NCBI RefSeq assembly: GCF_037038585.1
Contig: NC_092521.1
Location: 52,584,398 to 52,648,397, forward strand
Reading direction: 5' to 3'
From: Patagioenas fasciata
Lineage: Eukaryota > Chordata > Aves > Columbiformes > Columbidae
DNA length: 64,000 nucleotides
Under the pieces are notes generated by a model. That model was not told the DNA's origin. It saw only the letters and a program-made list of their open reading frames with translations, and did not search any database. Position numbers and translations under genes: made by a program. This document shows, piece by piece, positions 1-61,950 of this stretch (its first letter is position 1; each line of letters begins with the position of its first letter).

Positions 1-3000
1 GTGATTCATGCCGCTGCTCACTGAGCTTGGCTTCATGATGTGTTATTATTTACCCGTGTGACACTATTGCTCAGGGGCCCCGGATGATACTGAGACATAA
101 TGTGTACTAAAACAGGATAATATTCTCACCCCAAACAGTTTGCAGTATAAAAAGGGGAAAAGAAAAAAGAAGTAGCATAACTGGAAATACAGTTCAGGTT
201 TCACAGATGTGAATGAAGTATTTTATCAGTACGTGCTACTTCTTTATTTTACTGTACTTTTATTTGTCTACCAATTATTTTTTCATTTGCCGATCTGTTG
301 ACAAGAGTTTTGTTACAAGCTGGCTTTGCCCTGCTTGGTGTTAGAGCTATTTTGGGCCCTCACATAGGTTTTTTTATAATTGTCATATAAGAATTCAGGG
401 TAGTTATAAGCGTCTTCAGTGCAACTGACAAAAAACATACCAGTATACATGTTAGTGCATAGACAAAGTTTACTGTGGTAGTCCATCTATCTCTAAAATA
501 TCCTTGACAATCTTTTGTACTAGTCCTACAAAGAGATAAGATCTGTTTATTCATGTCTACTTCCTGGGACAAGCTGCCTAAAAGATTATAGTGACTGAGA
601 TTGCTTATTTGCAAATAATATATTTAAATCCCTTTGAGCATGGAACTAAAAAAAAAATCTATCCCTGCATAGCATTAAAGCAAGCAGTTAATGGAAGAAG
701 ACACAGACACAGAACTGCATGGACAGGGCGAATATATTTCAGGGCAACTATATTATACATATGTAAAAAGCAAGAAAGGTCAGATTTCATGCCTGCCCAT
801 TTTGATGATGTTAATGTCAGAAGTTCCAAGTCAATTTTGGAACACTTCCCAGGACTCAGGATACATGGATGCAACAGAGGCTAATGGAGCAATTTTCAAC
901 CCTTCAACAGGACCATGTTCCGTCTGCAGCAGTTTTCTGAAGAGGCCTCCCATTTGAATGTAATGTCGTAATAATAATTACCTAGCCATGTTAGAATAAC
1001 ATCTGTCACAAATACGCAGTCTTTGCTTCAGCGAATAGATCATTTCCCTCCTTTGCAGAGTTCCTTATTTGGCATCTTAGTTGCTTAGTTTGTGAGGGTA
1101 ACCACATCAGTGGTTGCTCTAGCAAAATATTTTGTGTTCCTGTGATCTTATCTTTGCTGGTCGTTACAGCAAGCTTTTTCTTTTTGTTTTCAGTTGAGGG
1201 TACTCTCCTTTCCAACACCAGACAACCCCGTTTACAGGGAGGTAAGAGGTAGGGGCTAAATCTATCATATGTCCTCAAATACCAATTTTAAGCTAGATCC
1301 TATTATAAAATTAAGCCTAATCCAAAAGCAGGCTGGCTTCTTAGGTGGCAGAAAAATCTTTACTTGAAAAGGGCTAATAAATTGGTGTCATACTTTCCCG
1401 TTTCAGACCTGGAATAGGTGCTTCTGATTAAAAAGCATTTATTTGAAAACAGTATGATCCCTTTAGGTATTCTTTTCCATTCCAAAATTATCATCTCCAG
1501 ACAATCAGAAGGCTACAGAAGTAGATAGCCCTCAGTATTTTCCTTTTGTATTCTCTACTCTTCTGCACTTAAACATAGAAGATTACAATCAAGGTATAAA
1601 AATTGTTTGTGTTTTCCACAGCTACATCAGGTGAGATTTGTTTCCATTCTGGTTGTGTGTAGTTACACACCGCAGCAGCATAGCTGGGATCTCCCTACAT
1701 CTATGAATGCTTTACAGTCCTTGTTGAACCACAACTTCAGCGGTAGTTAAACCAGGGCCTTCAGGCCACAAGAAACCTGCCACCACCCCGTTTGCATTCA
1801 TTTTGCCTTTTGACCACAAATGTCACAATTATTTTCCCCATCAGGGACAGGGGAGGGCATGAGAGCAACTGCCTTTTTTTTTTTTTTTCTTCGTTAGGTG
1901 GAGGTAATTTGAAAGTGTGTTACTTAGTGCCATAAATCAGTGGCTCTCCAGCTGTTCATCTACCAGATAATGTCTAGCAACAACAGTGTGTGGGAGAGGC
2001 AGCCTGCTTAGGGCTGGGCAGGAAAGGATGAAGGGTCTCCAGCAGGTTAGGATATAGAGTGCCAGGGATAAATCTCAGGTCTGGGAGGATGCATGGTGCT
2101 AGGCACAGCAAAAAAAAAAAAAAAAAAAAAAAAGCTGATATCAGTGATGAGAAATTTTTATGCCATTTTGCCTGTTTGTGTGCATACAACACCCAGAATC
2201 TATTGTTTGGAGCAGTCATTTATTCCATACCCACCACCACCCCTGCTCGTATTACAGCAGTCAGGATATCCTTAAGCTATTTTTTTTTATTATTCTTGTT
2301 TAGACCATCTGTCTTACCCCTCATAAGCCTGAGACACTCCTTATCTCTGCATCTTAGTCATGACTCGCACATGTCCTCTCAGGAGTGTTACAATAACTTC
2401 TCTGAGATCAGAATAGCTTTAGACAGGATGTAACCATTTAGTTTACTTTAGTATATCTTTTAAAGCCCATTTAACAGTTGGGAAAAAATGAGGGAAGTTA
2501 ATAGCAATGATTCAGAGCTGTGAAGAACTGTATGCTGAGCCACTAGAATATTTAAGCACACCAATAGTCTCACTGTAGTTGATGGACTTGTCTGTAGGTT
2601 TAGGGTATTTGGTTAAGTCAGCACACTCAGATCAAGGCTCATGTGAGCAATATTTCTCCATCCTTTGTCAATCATTAGCAGGTGCTTCACAAACCATCTT
2701 CTGATAATAGATATGATATGGTTTCAGGTCTCCTGTTGAGAGGTTCCTTATCCTTTCCAAAATCACAGCCTAGTTAAGTAGGAGGTTTTATTCCACTCCT
2801 GTTACTGTGAGTAATGAACCAGCAAATGGAAATGATTGTATCAAATAGGATGGATGGTAGTAGATGCAAGGTGGGGAAAGAGGGAAGGAAAGGTGTTGCA
2901 TTTGAAAATGTGCAGAAGGAAAAAGATTACAGGAAAGACATCTTGCATCATGGAGTGGGAAATGAGACGAGGGAAAAAGTCAGCAGCAGATTGCAGCCAA

Positions 3001-5571
3001 ATCTGATGCCTCCTTCCTTCCTCTCCTTGCCATCAGTCTCATTTCCTCACTGTCTCTCTCTCAGTGCCTTCATCTCCAGAAGGCCTCATGGAATAGAGAA
3101 GTTTCTCTAACATTTTTCTCTTTACAGCTTTTGTTGCCCTCTTACCTGGCCAACATTTTACTTCAGTTCTTAAAACTTCCTATCCTTTTAACAGCAGCAC
3201 ACGACTTGTGTGAGATTTGTTTCAGATGTTTCATATAGTTAATGCATTCACCTTATAGTTATTGTTCAGGCATCCAGAGCAGAGGTGCACCCTATGCTAG
3301 TTTAAGGATGATCTCACCTTGCAACTAGCTGCTTCAAAGATTATGGCTTTATATGTTGTCAAATTATAGTTTATCAGTCTCAGCCCACAGACAGGTCTTC
3401 CTCAACAGTTGGTTAACAAATCCAGAACTGATTCTCAGAAGAACTCAAGGACACCTGGAATGCCAATGCCTTTACCACAGTGGAAAGCAAAGCCTATTTT
3501 CCACATATTCTTTCATATTCAAAAATCACCCTTTGTAATTATAGCTTAATGCAACATTTTCCCACACTGTTGAATACAGCTGTTATAGCACCAAGATATT
3601 TATTTATAATAGAGTTATAAATTTGTATATAAAGATTAAAGTATGTGGGAATGGAATATGTAGATAAGAATGAAAATGTTCTCCAGAAGTTGCACTTCAG
3701 ATAAACATTGCAACCAGTGTCTGATTTTGAATGTTGTCAAATTAGTCTGTATGTTTGATAGGATATTTTGTTGCTTCAGAAAGAATTTGCATTCTATCAC
3801 TATGTAATGGACAGAGACTGAAACAATTTTTCATAGTTCTCATGGAGAATAGAATATAAATTATACATGTAGATTGTAAAAAGAAATTCAAACATGGTAA
3901 CATTATAAACTTTAATGTACTCAACAATTCTGTTAATATTAATTTTGAACATTCTGTTACACATTTGTGAACAACTACAGCTTAAATAATAAAATGGAAA
4001 AAAGAAAGGTTTTTTAAAATCTTTGATGTGTGTGCTCATGTATTTCACTTACCATGCATAACAACATTATGCTTCTGGATAGCAAACAGTTTTCAGTAGA
4101 ACAATACTGATGTGACTGCATTTCCAGCTTTTGAGGAACCATCAAAATTTTAAAATTAAAAAAAAAAAATAAAATTTTAGTTTAAATTTTAAAAAGTATT
4201 TCCACTAGGTTTATTTGAAATATCAGGAAAATACCAGTTTTTCTTTCAGGAAAAAGCTAAGCCCTGATTCTGCTATGACACCAAAGAGAGATCTGCCATT
4301 GACCTTATTGTGAGCAAAATGGGCTTTGCAGTCTGAGGTTTGGGACATTTTTAGAGTGTTCTTCTGAGACCTGTCTTGTTTTCTATTAAAACCAGTGAAA
4401 AGACCCCTGTGGCGTTTTGCAGGAGTTGGATCTCAGTGGTACCATCTGTTCTATATATAAGTTACATGTTGCCATTGAAGTTTGTGGGAGATTGGGTCCC
4501 AAACTGAAGAAGCAGCAAGAAGTGATGGATTTTTAGAGAGGTCAGGCAGGTTGAAATAATCACCATGGCAAAGTGCGGTTAAGAGTTCTGTGAAACAACC
4601 TGCAGCTTCGTAACGTGTTGAAGGCCAGACTCTCTCACTCTCTAGCAGAATGATGTAGTTGCCCATCTGTAGATTTTTATCATTTTCTGTAACAGTTGCA
4701 TGAGAACCTACATGTATTAAGAGTCTCTTTTAAAATATTCCTACCGTGTAAATGCTCCTACCTACATTTATGTACAGGACCTACACTTCCATCATTCCCT
4801 GCTGTGATACTCCAGTTTTCTACTAATTTAATCTATAATACCCAGAGGTAAAACAGGATGTAATGTATTATAGTACCGAATCAAGCTCTATGTGTCAAAC
4901 AGTACCTTTGTCTAGTATGATTATTTTAGTTGTAGTTCAGTCTGTAGTTTAACTTTCTCCCACCACTGCTTTGTGTAGCAGTCAGTATTTTGCTTTGCAT
5001 AATTTTTTTTCTCTATTGTATCATGCATATTTCTGTCACCCGGGGTGGCCCATCGAAATTATATAAACCCTTGTTTACAGAAATGTTTTTACTCTAATGG
5101 CCTCCATATAAGCTCTCTAAGTAGTATTTCTTGCAGCAGGAATTTTTCTGTTGGTTTTAAAGAGGTGAATGGAACCATATTGGAATTCTACTGGAATTAA
5201 ATGGGTTTCTTCCATCAGACATGTCAGTGCCTCAGGTGCTACACATTTAAACATCAATAACATTATTCTTTGTTTTCTCATGCTAACAATTTTATAGCTA
5301 TGGATTAGAAACTGATATTTCTTGTGTTTTCACTATTTCTGCATTTTTCTTGGATCTAACACCCTATAAGTATCAGCAGAGTTTAGTAATCTTTCAAAAA
5401 TTATCCATCTGGAAAAAAACGATATAATACGATTGAGCCTTCCAAGAGCTGAAATCAATAAAAATATTTTGCTAGTAATTAAACTATCTTATATTTATTT
5501 CTTGTATTTAATAATTTCTGGTGACTTAAAAGTTGAACTCAGCTTGCATATTGACAAAATAAATTCTGACC
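1..5571. other. Downstream flank, no gene seen
   Basis: AT-rich DNA with scattered short open frames of no recognisable content. It holds a T15 run at 1874-1888 and an A24 run at 2110-2133. I looked for exons of the gene expected next in amniotes (LPIN2, from memory of synteny) and found none. Confidence 0.6.
2110..2133. repeat. A24 homopolymer
   Basis: Uninterrupted run. No recognisable retrocopy precedes it on the plus strand. Confidence 0.95.
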
Positions 5572-5577
5572 TTTATT
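5572..5577 (-). terminator. Possible poly(A) signal for the long-tail transcript
   Basis: The first AATAAA I find on the minus strand downstream of the alternative stop at 6640, about 1.06 kb away. It sits in AT-rich DNA where the hexamer arises easily by chance, so the assignment is weak. Confidence 0.25.
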
Positions 5578-6639
5578 TTTATTGGTTTGTTTTTCAGCTT
5601 AAACTCTAGTTCTTCCAAGATATCTAATCTTCCACAATGGAGTTACATTTTTTTATATCTTCAGTACATAAACATGTGAGTGAACACAATAATGGATGTG
5701 AATGAACATAGTAATGATTTAAAGCAGAGACTCTTGGCTTGTAAGTATTCCTCACTCACATGCACCATGAAACTAGACCCTTCTACAAGAACCCACTGAG
5801 TATGATCCTAGCGAGGAGAAGAATGGATAACATTGGGCTGAGTTGCTGAGGGGAAAGAGGAAACTGGGTTTAGCAGGTCTTGGAAGCAGAAGTATAATTG
5901 CTGTAGCAAAACAGGTGGAGAGGAATGAGCATGTGGGGCAGCTGATAATTTATGGGTTATTTCCGTATTACCTCACCAAGGCCAGGAGGGAACTGATGAA
6001 GTGGAGAGGACTGAAAAGCAGTGGTGTGAGTTTCAGTGGTAAGAAATGGCGAGATGTCATCTTGATCCACCTGATGAAACAGGTGTGCATGAAAGATGGA
6101 TCAAAAAACCCCCCTGCTTATGGTCACCTGCATCCATAGGAGATGGTTCTGTTTCTGGAGATCTTCCCTTGTGGCCATGATGAAAGGTATAGTGCATACG
6201 TCAGTAAGGGACCGAATGCACAGTTTCCTGGAGAAAGTAAGTGAGGTCTGCCTCAGGCTGTGATGGCCTAAAAATATCAATTAACAGATCCACGTAACTG
6301 ATATCAACATTCTTTTAGAGTAGTAAATATATCCATACTGGACAGGATTTGCTTTAGTAAGTTCTGCTTATCATGGACTTTTTTTAGTAATTAAAGTAAT
6401 GGATCATGATTAAGATACTTTCAAGTGACTGCAGTGCACCTAATCTGGTACTGAGACATAAGTACCCATCTACTATGCATTTAAAGTTACAAAGCATTAC
6501 AACTGTTATAAAATAAAACACTAATAAACTTTTGTTTTAAAATACTGTGATTAGTTTATCACCCACGAAATCTCAGCTTGAACTTATCGTCCAGATCATA
6601 ACAAGATCACACTCTTCATTCAAGAACAGCAGGGTTTAC

Positions 6640-6851
6640 TCAAGGCTTGTTTTCCAGTGGTTTCTTTCCCTGCCTCTCCAAGCTTTCTGTGGGCTGTGGA
6701 ACCTTTTCTGCTACCGCTGCCTTCCCATCAGTCTTCTTTGCTGCTTGCTGGTTGCTTTTTGTATTCTTTTCTATTTCCACAGGGGTCATTTCGTTTGGAT
6801 CAGGTGTCTCTTCTGTAGCAATAATGGCTTTTACATGTGGCTTAATAAAAT
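6640..6851 (-). CDS. MYOM1: Candidate alternative MYOM1 C-terminal exon B with stop
   Basis: A 212-nt open segment preceded by TTCTCCTAAATCAG. Its first two bases complete Asp with the single base left by exon A. It continues FIKPHVKAIIATEETPDPNE, then polar Lys/Gln/Ala/Pro-rich sequence ending EKVPQPTESLERQGKKPLEN and KP, with TGA at 6642-6640. The composition looks like real protein, low complexity, without Cys, Trp or a fold. With exon A it makes a 110-residue tail in place of the normal 25 residues. Confidence 0.7.
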
Positions 6852-7256
6852 CTGATTTAGGAGAAGTAATAAAAATTGTATTATATTTACTATGCTCAGC
6901 AACACAGAAGTATGTGGAGTAAGATTTTGCTTTCACGTTGGTTAGGACCTTATCATGTTCTTTTCCCCTTCACATACTCGTATAAAGAGATTCAGTATCA
7001 CAGATGAAGTCACTACTTTTTACAGAGCCAAAAGCAAGCCCAAGTCTTTATGGTCTCTAATTAAAAAGATTGAGGGGTAGAACCTGCAAAACATTTATGG
7101 ATGTAAATAATTGTTTCTCACATAAGTCATATCATTTACAGGATTACTCAAAAATGTCTAGGTTATTCATAACAGTAAGGCAAGAAAGGAAAGAAATGCA
7201 ATTAAATATTTGTTCTTGCCTTCAAAGCAGAAAGGGGAGGGGAATAAGAGCATAAA

Positions 7257-7282
7257 ATGTTCTGTCAGCAATGACAGAACAT
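7257..7282. repeat. 11-bp hairpin with GCAA loop
   Basis: ATGTTCTGTCA, loop GCAA, TGACAGAACAT on the plus strand. On the gene strand the loop is TTGC. It lies between candidate exons A and B. Confidence 0.8.
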
Positions 7283-8053
7283 GTATACACTCTGTATACA
7301 AACAAAAAATATTTAGGCAAAATATATAAAACAGATGTTCTGATAATGTTGGAAATTAAGCCTTATTTGGAGCTAAAATGCTGTACATGAGACAGTTGTG
7401 ATTGTGAATAATAAATTAATGTCTGAGTAGCAATTATATAGTAAGAGTCTAAAAGAACATTAAAAATCTGTAATATACAAGAATGCTGTATCACCTGAGA
7501 GCTTTTCATTTTCCACTCTTCCTCTAAATTGGACAAAAAGCAGTCACTTGTAATTTCAACTTCACCACTCAATATCAACATAAAACTAAGACAAAATAAC
7601 TGATTAATCTCAAATAGCTATACGACCAGGATTTTCTAAAACACTTTGGCATTTAGGGTCCCTTAATTAGGCACGGCCTTATTTTTGTTATGTGTCAAAT
7701 ATCTAGATGCTGAAATGAGTCTCACTTTGGAAAATCATGTCATCTGTGTATACCTACAGGCTTATGAGGTCTTTGCGTTGAGAAATGTGAAAGTATTTTT
7801 TGTGGCTTAAAAAGCTGTCATCAGCCAGCTAAGCCAAGGTGAGAACTCACAGCCCAGTGGAAAGGTGATTTAAAAGTGTTGATTTAAATCTCTTTCACTG
7901 AGGTGTAACCTGCTAATTCATACTTTGCATTTGTTGTTGATTAAGAACATACATACTGTAAATTTGTTTGGAACCTGAGAAATATTGATTGGCACAGACT
8001 ATTAACAATAATTTCATTCAAGTAGAAGACCATAAAGGTGAAAGTGCTCTTAC

Positions 8054-8174
8054 CTTTCTTTTCTGCTTCCTTCTGTTTGCTTGCCGTTGTTTTTTTCTTT
8101 TTAGATGCAGTTGCATTATTTTGATCGTGTCCTTGGACTGTGTCAGTCAGTCCTGACACAGAAATTACAATCAC
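8054..8174 (-). CDS. MYOM1: Candidate alternative MYOM1 C-terminal exon A
   Basis: A 121-nt open segment has a strong acceptor (pyrimidine-rich run ending TGCTTCAG) and a GTAAGA donor. In phase 0 it reads VIVISVSGLTDTVQGHDQNN, then ATASKKKKTTASKQKEAEKK. Joined to the internal donor at 11099 it gives SDVT-VIVISVSG in place of SDVT-VSVYIPEE, so an alternating beta-strand pattern is kept. The rest is lysine-rich and probably disordered. It is an inferred exon; the alternative, a separate small gene starting at the ATG at 8249, is less likely because its apparent membrane segment is just the translated pyrimidine tract. Confidence 0.72.
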
Positions 8175-9137
8175 CTGAAGCAAAGCAAGAACAAAAAGCG
8201 CACAAGCGAGGAGTGTGGATGCATCACAAATTGAGTTTGAAACGACCATAACTAAATCCCTGGCAGCAATACATTTAGAAGCAGCTATTACCCTAACTTC
8301 CAGGGACACATATATCTTCTGAAGCAAAGAGAAGTAGAATCCAGCCTGTTATCTGGGAGATGCCCCACTTGTATTCCCTCTCAGTTCTGCCAAAAGGAGG
8401 GAGGCAGGAGGACAGATTTTTGAAGATAAAGTAGTAGAAACAAGCTGCTACCAAAATGTTTAAAAGTGTGCTCATGCTAAATAATTAACATCTGTTATCA
8501 GGTATTGCTAAGACCAAGTCATATAGTTTGCACTCTGGAGGATGGAAGAGAGATGGGACACTGTTGCTTTTAAGGTGTGTGTCCTGGGATCAAGGTGGAG
8601 TGACCTGCTTATTGTCCTTCAGTTTGCTTCATGTCACACTAAGCAAAATTATAAAATAATTTCATATTAATTCTTTACTCAGAAAGTTTGTGGTATCTCA
8701 AATCACAGATATTCTCATGATTATACTTTAAAATTTAAAACTTAAGCTGTTTTACTTTGTCTGATAGGTAGCTGTTGTGACTAAATAGTCTGAACTTTTA
8801 AAATAGCAGATATTGATTCATTAATGTACACAATTACACACTTAAACCTTAAAATTGCAATAATGTCAGCAGGTTTGATGCCTGAATTTTTACTATTTTA
8901 GGAGATAAAGCTGTGTGAACACACACACTTTATGGGAATTGCTGAAAACACATTAGTTTTACATAATTTCATGTTAAAAATCCCTGCAATGTGAAATTTA
9001 TTCTGTAAAATATATTATGTAAAAAATACATACACTAAATAAACTTAACACGTTCCATGAAGCTGGTGGAACTATTCATGTATAAAGTTAGGCACATACT
9101 AATGTGTTCTGGTAGGACATGAATCTGATCTAAATCT

Positions 9138-9214
9138 GTTTGGTTTTGTGGGATTTTTTGTTTTGTTTTTGGTTTTCTTTGTTTGTTTTTGGTTTTGTTT
9201 GTTTGTTTTTGTTT
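9138..9214. repeat. (GTTTT)n-like low-complexity tract
   Basis: T-rich sequence with regular G spacing, in the proposed intron between the internal donor at 11099 and exon A. Confidence 0.85.
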
Positions 9215-9682
9215 CAACAATTAGGATCATAATCCTTAGCCCTTTACAGAAACTGATTTTTAAAATATTTTAAAATTGCAAAAATCACCACTTTTGCCAT
9301 TGATAACTGTGTTGAATCTATTGTTACTTGAGCCATTAATAATTCCCTCATGCTTCCACTTCATCTTTAGCATGAGCTGACAGTAAATCTCAGCTGGCGA
9401 GGGTTTAAGTGAGCATTCACTGTGCAGCACTTGCTGGTGACATCCTCATAGAAATGTCGATACTGCAGCAAAATGAGCACCTGGGAAACAGCTCTATGTC
9501 TGCAGTTACAGCAGCTAAAAATGACAAGAGAAAGTATGTGAAAGGTGCACACAGATTATGCTTACACTGAAAATATCTACTTTAAGGCTTTAGATTTTGG
9601 TGTGAAGGATTGCGCTGTTGTGAGACAAGTCATGAAAAGAATTATAAATATGGCATGTTGCTCTACTAATTTGCAACTGGGC

Positions 9683-9735
9683 TGATATATCACAAGTATG
9701 TATCACATATATATCACATGTATATATCATATATT
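9683..9735. repeat. TATATCACA-type minisatellite, about 11-bp unit
   Basis: Four imperfect units of TATATCACA(A/T)G type in tandem. Confidence 0.6.
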
Positions 9736-10344
9736 TCTCCATCAGGATGGACATGTATGTACATTCTGTTGCTCTTCCTCAGCTAACAATAATCAGTGGT
9801 GCTGTAAAATAGCTGACACGGAGTTTTTAATCTATAAAAATGTGTTCAAAGATCTGGACAAAAGTTTTTTGTCTGAAACATTTTTGTCTGAAAAAAACTC
9901 ACATTTCTTTCTAAGTTCCAATGAAGATTCTTTTTGTAGCTATAAAAGATCTTAACAAAATGTGTTATTTCTGATCTCCAGTATTAAGTTTGGAAGAAAT
10001 ATTCTCAGTCTAACAAAATGCTTACCTAACACCCTTAAATCAAAATTCATGAGCAGGTCCATTGAACTGCATGAGATTATTCCTGTGTCTGAATTTGCAA
10101 AAATACCTTGCTGAGTTGAGATGTGATGCCGTGAAGGTCTGGACAGAAAGGCGTGAGGAGATGCCATTGTGGGTTTTGTCGTGAAGAGCAAAGTGAAGAT
10201 TAACAGGGATCTAAAGGGAAACTAGCGGTAATTACAGTGGTGAGATCATTAAGCTACTAAGATACTGTGCAGAACTACCAAAGCTGTGACTAGTAAAACA
10301 AGACACAGTGAAACAAGCTTGTGGAAGAAAAGAAGTGAATCCAG

Positions 10345-10350
10345 TTTATT
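10345..10350 (-). terminator. Candidate poly(A) signal AATAAA for the short MYOM1 transcript
   Basis: AATAAA on the minus strand about 670 nt past the TGA at 11021. It is followed within 50 nt by TG/T-rich sequence (around 10300-10315) that could be the downstream element. This would give a 3'UTR of roughly 0.7 kb. Confidence 0.5.
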
Positions 10351-10384
10351 TGTGAACAGAGAGGAGAGTTCGTACAGTTTTGCA

Positions 10385-10406
10385 GACACACACACACATA
10401 CACACT
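10385..10406. repeat. Short (CA)n microsatellite
   Basis: About eleven CA units with one interruption, in the distal 3'UTR close to the candidate poly(A) signal. Confidence 0.85.
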
Positions 10407-10577
10407 CATTAGTGTTCAGGCCTCCTAAGCCTGATTTTCATTTATGTTACAGTACTTTTACCCCAATTGGGCAGATTAAACAACATGTATGGATGTAAAT
10501 GACACCCATATTAAGGCCTCTCTAAATTAACACAGCAATACAAAGCGGCCTTAATGTAGACAAAATCAGCACTACAA

Positions 10578-10583
10578 TTTAAT
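10578..10583 (-). terminator. Alternative poly(A) hexamer ATTAAA
   Basis: ATTAAA on the minus strand about 440 nt past the normal stop, a second candidate for the short transcript's 3' end. I see no strong GU-rich element right after it. Confidence 0.3.
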
Positions 10584-11020
10584 TCTCTAACACGTTCCAT
10601 CTATGCTACTTTAACAAAGTTGGAACCAATCTAAACTTTTACTCAAAAAGGCCTCAATCATTTTTTATCTTTCCATCTACTATACTTCATAGATTACCTC
10701 CACTTAAATGATTCTTCACCCTTTCCATTTGTGTTTTATGGTCAAACCGCCCAGGAAGAGGGTCAAATGGTGGACCTGTGTTTACAGCCAGCATGCATTT
10801 GGCTTGGTTGAGGATGCTACCGCCAGGTTCTGTGAAGTTAGCAGTCAGAAAATATGAAAGGCCCTGTTTTCTCTGGCACAATTAAGTCTATTAGAAGCAA
10901 AACTGAAGCAAATGGAAAAACCCAAGGCTGCCTGCTAAAGCAGAAAGCCTTTTATACACACAGATTATGTCAGCCTATCATCCAAAATCTCCCCCGTACT
11001 TCTGTTGCCTAGTCTTAAAT

Positions 11021-60132
<49,112 letters not shown>

Positions 60133-60939
60133 CTATGGAAGAGCAAAGAAACAGTATGTCACAAAGGAAGCATATAATTACATGCTTTAAAAGGTCAAGC
60201 TTGGTGTTTCACATATAAAAGCAGTTTCTCGTGTTTTTACTAGGCTAATTTTGTGGAAATACATTACATGTCTTTGGAAACTTAACCTCTTTCTCTTTGA
60301 CCCACTCCAGGTGAATTTTATTTTCTAATTACAAGGAGAAAATAGTTTTGAACAGGATGAAGATCAGTTTATACTACCATGAAATTCAGGTTACTGCTTG
60401 TTAAGGAACAGAGGAGTCACATGAGCAACGTCTCAGAGTTCTGTGAGTTTCAAACAATGAAAATTCTGTAGCATCCTTACCTACTATGTATTGTCCACAT
60501 TTTGTTCAGTTTACCTTTACAAGTCTATACTATGCATGTTTTCTGGTACAAATATTTCTTCAGGTAGGAAAAGTTTCCTGTTCAAAATTCCCAGTAAGTA
60601 ATTTGAAGGAATGAACTGCTTAGTAGTGATCTGACACTGCTTTCAGAAATCATATAAACAGCTTGAGAATTCCAAAGCAAGAGTTCAGTGGCTCATGGTA
60701 GATTCTTCCTCAGCAGTTGTTGCATAAAAAGTCACTCATTCTGGACAATACATGGTATAACCAAGTAAATGGTCCAAGTGAATCTTGTCTTTTTTGAGCA
60801 TTAATAATATGGAACAAACTGTCAATAGGAGTCCAATAAAACTGAATGCTGAATTGTGTTAGGTACATTTGGGATTAATTTGAGATCTATAAAAAAATAA
60901 CATTCCCTAAGATGGTGTCCTCCTTTAACATAGCTTTCC

Positions 60940-61950
60940 CTGTGCTCCACAAGGTAACTGGCTGGATGAGTGGGCCCAAAGAGTTGTGGTGAACAGAGCC
61001 AAATCCAGTTGGCGGTTGGTCAGGAGTGGTGTTCCCCAGGGCTCAGTATTGGGGCCAGTTCTGTTTAACCTCTTTTTCAGTTATCTGGATGAGGGGATTG
61101 AGTGCACCCTCAGTAAGTTTGCAGACAACACCAGAGGGATCTGGACCAGCTGGATCATTGGGCTGAGGCCAATTGTATGAGGTTCAACAAGGCCAAGTGT
61201 TGGGTTGTGCAATGGGGTCACAACAACCCCATAGAGCGCTGCAGGCTCAGGGAAGAGTGGCTGGAAAGCTGCCTGGTGGAAAAGGACCTGTGGGTGTTGA
61301 TCAGCATCTGGCTGAATATGAGCCAGCAGTGTGGCCAAGTGGCCCAAAAGGCCAAAGCACCCTGGCTTGTATCAGAAATAGTGTGGACAGCAGGACTAGG
61401 GTTGTGATCATCCCCCTGTACTTAGCACTGTTGAGGCTGCGTCTCGAATCCTGCGTTTAGTTTTGGACCCCTCAATACAGAAAAGACATTGAGGTGCTGG
61501 AGAGAGGGCAGAGAAGGGCAACAAAGCTCATGAGGGGCCTGGAGCACAAGTCTGATGAGGAGTGGTTGAAGGAACTGGGGCTATTTAGCCTGGAGAAAAG
61601 GAGGCTGAGGTGAGACCTTATCACTCTCTACAACTACCTGAAAGAAGGTTGTAGCATGGAGGGTGTTGGGCTCTTCTCCCAAGTAACAAATGATAGGATG
61701 AGAGGAAATGGCGTCAAGTTGCACCAGGGGAGGTTTAGATTGGATATTAGGAAAAAAATTCTTCATGGAAAGGGTTGTCAGGCATTGGAACAGGCTGCCC
61801 AGGGAAGTGGTTGAATCAGCATCCCTGGAAATATTTAAAAGACGCATAGACGAGGTTCTTAAAGAAACGGTTTAGTGCCAGAATTAGGTTAATGGTTGGA
61901 CTCGATGACCTTGAGGGTCTCTTCCAACCAAAATCATTCTATGATTCTAG
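60940..61950 (+). mobile_element. CR1 LINE, about 1 kb, with reverse-transcriptase remnant
   Basis: Plus-strand CR1 that ends in the tail CATTCTATGATTCTAG at 61950. From 61031 it encodes [20 protein letters not shown] and then SKFADN, the end of the retrotransposon reverse-transcriptase domain. The catalytic-box region reads FADN where the family has F-A-D-D, and stops follow, so the copy is dead. The left boundary is approximate; it is opposite in orientation to MYOM1. Confidence 0.92.

Larger units (their letters stand above)
10351..11020 (-). other. MYOM1 3' untranslated region (short transcript)
   Basis: Non-coding sequence between the normal stop and the AATAAA at 10345. It contains short open frames but none with homology. 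The exact cleavage point is not visible. Confidence 0.5.

Noticed and set aside
591..884. Short plus-strand open frames near the left edge
   Set aside because: Overlapping frames on both strands without codon or domain signal; chance frames in AT-rich DNA.
1..5571. Exons of LPIN2, the expected downstream neighbour
   Set aside because: No open segment with plausible splice sites or lipin-like sequence was found. The gene presumably lies further left.
7941..8327. A separate small gene for a one-pass membrane protein starting at the ATG at 8249
   Set aside because: The leucine/phenylalanine-rich segment (LLACALFVLALLQ) is the translation of the pyrimidine tract before the acceptor at 8175. The downstream residues fit MYOM1 in phase, so an alternative MYOM1 tail explains the data better.
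10687..10881. A 64-codon minus-strand open frame after the MYOM1 stop
   Set aside because: It lies in the inferred 3'UTR, lacks splice sites and has no recognisable protein features.
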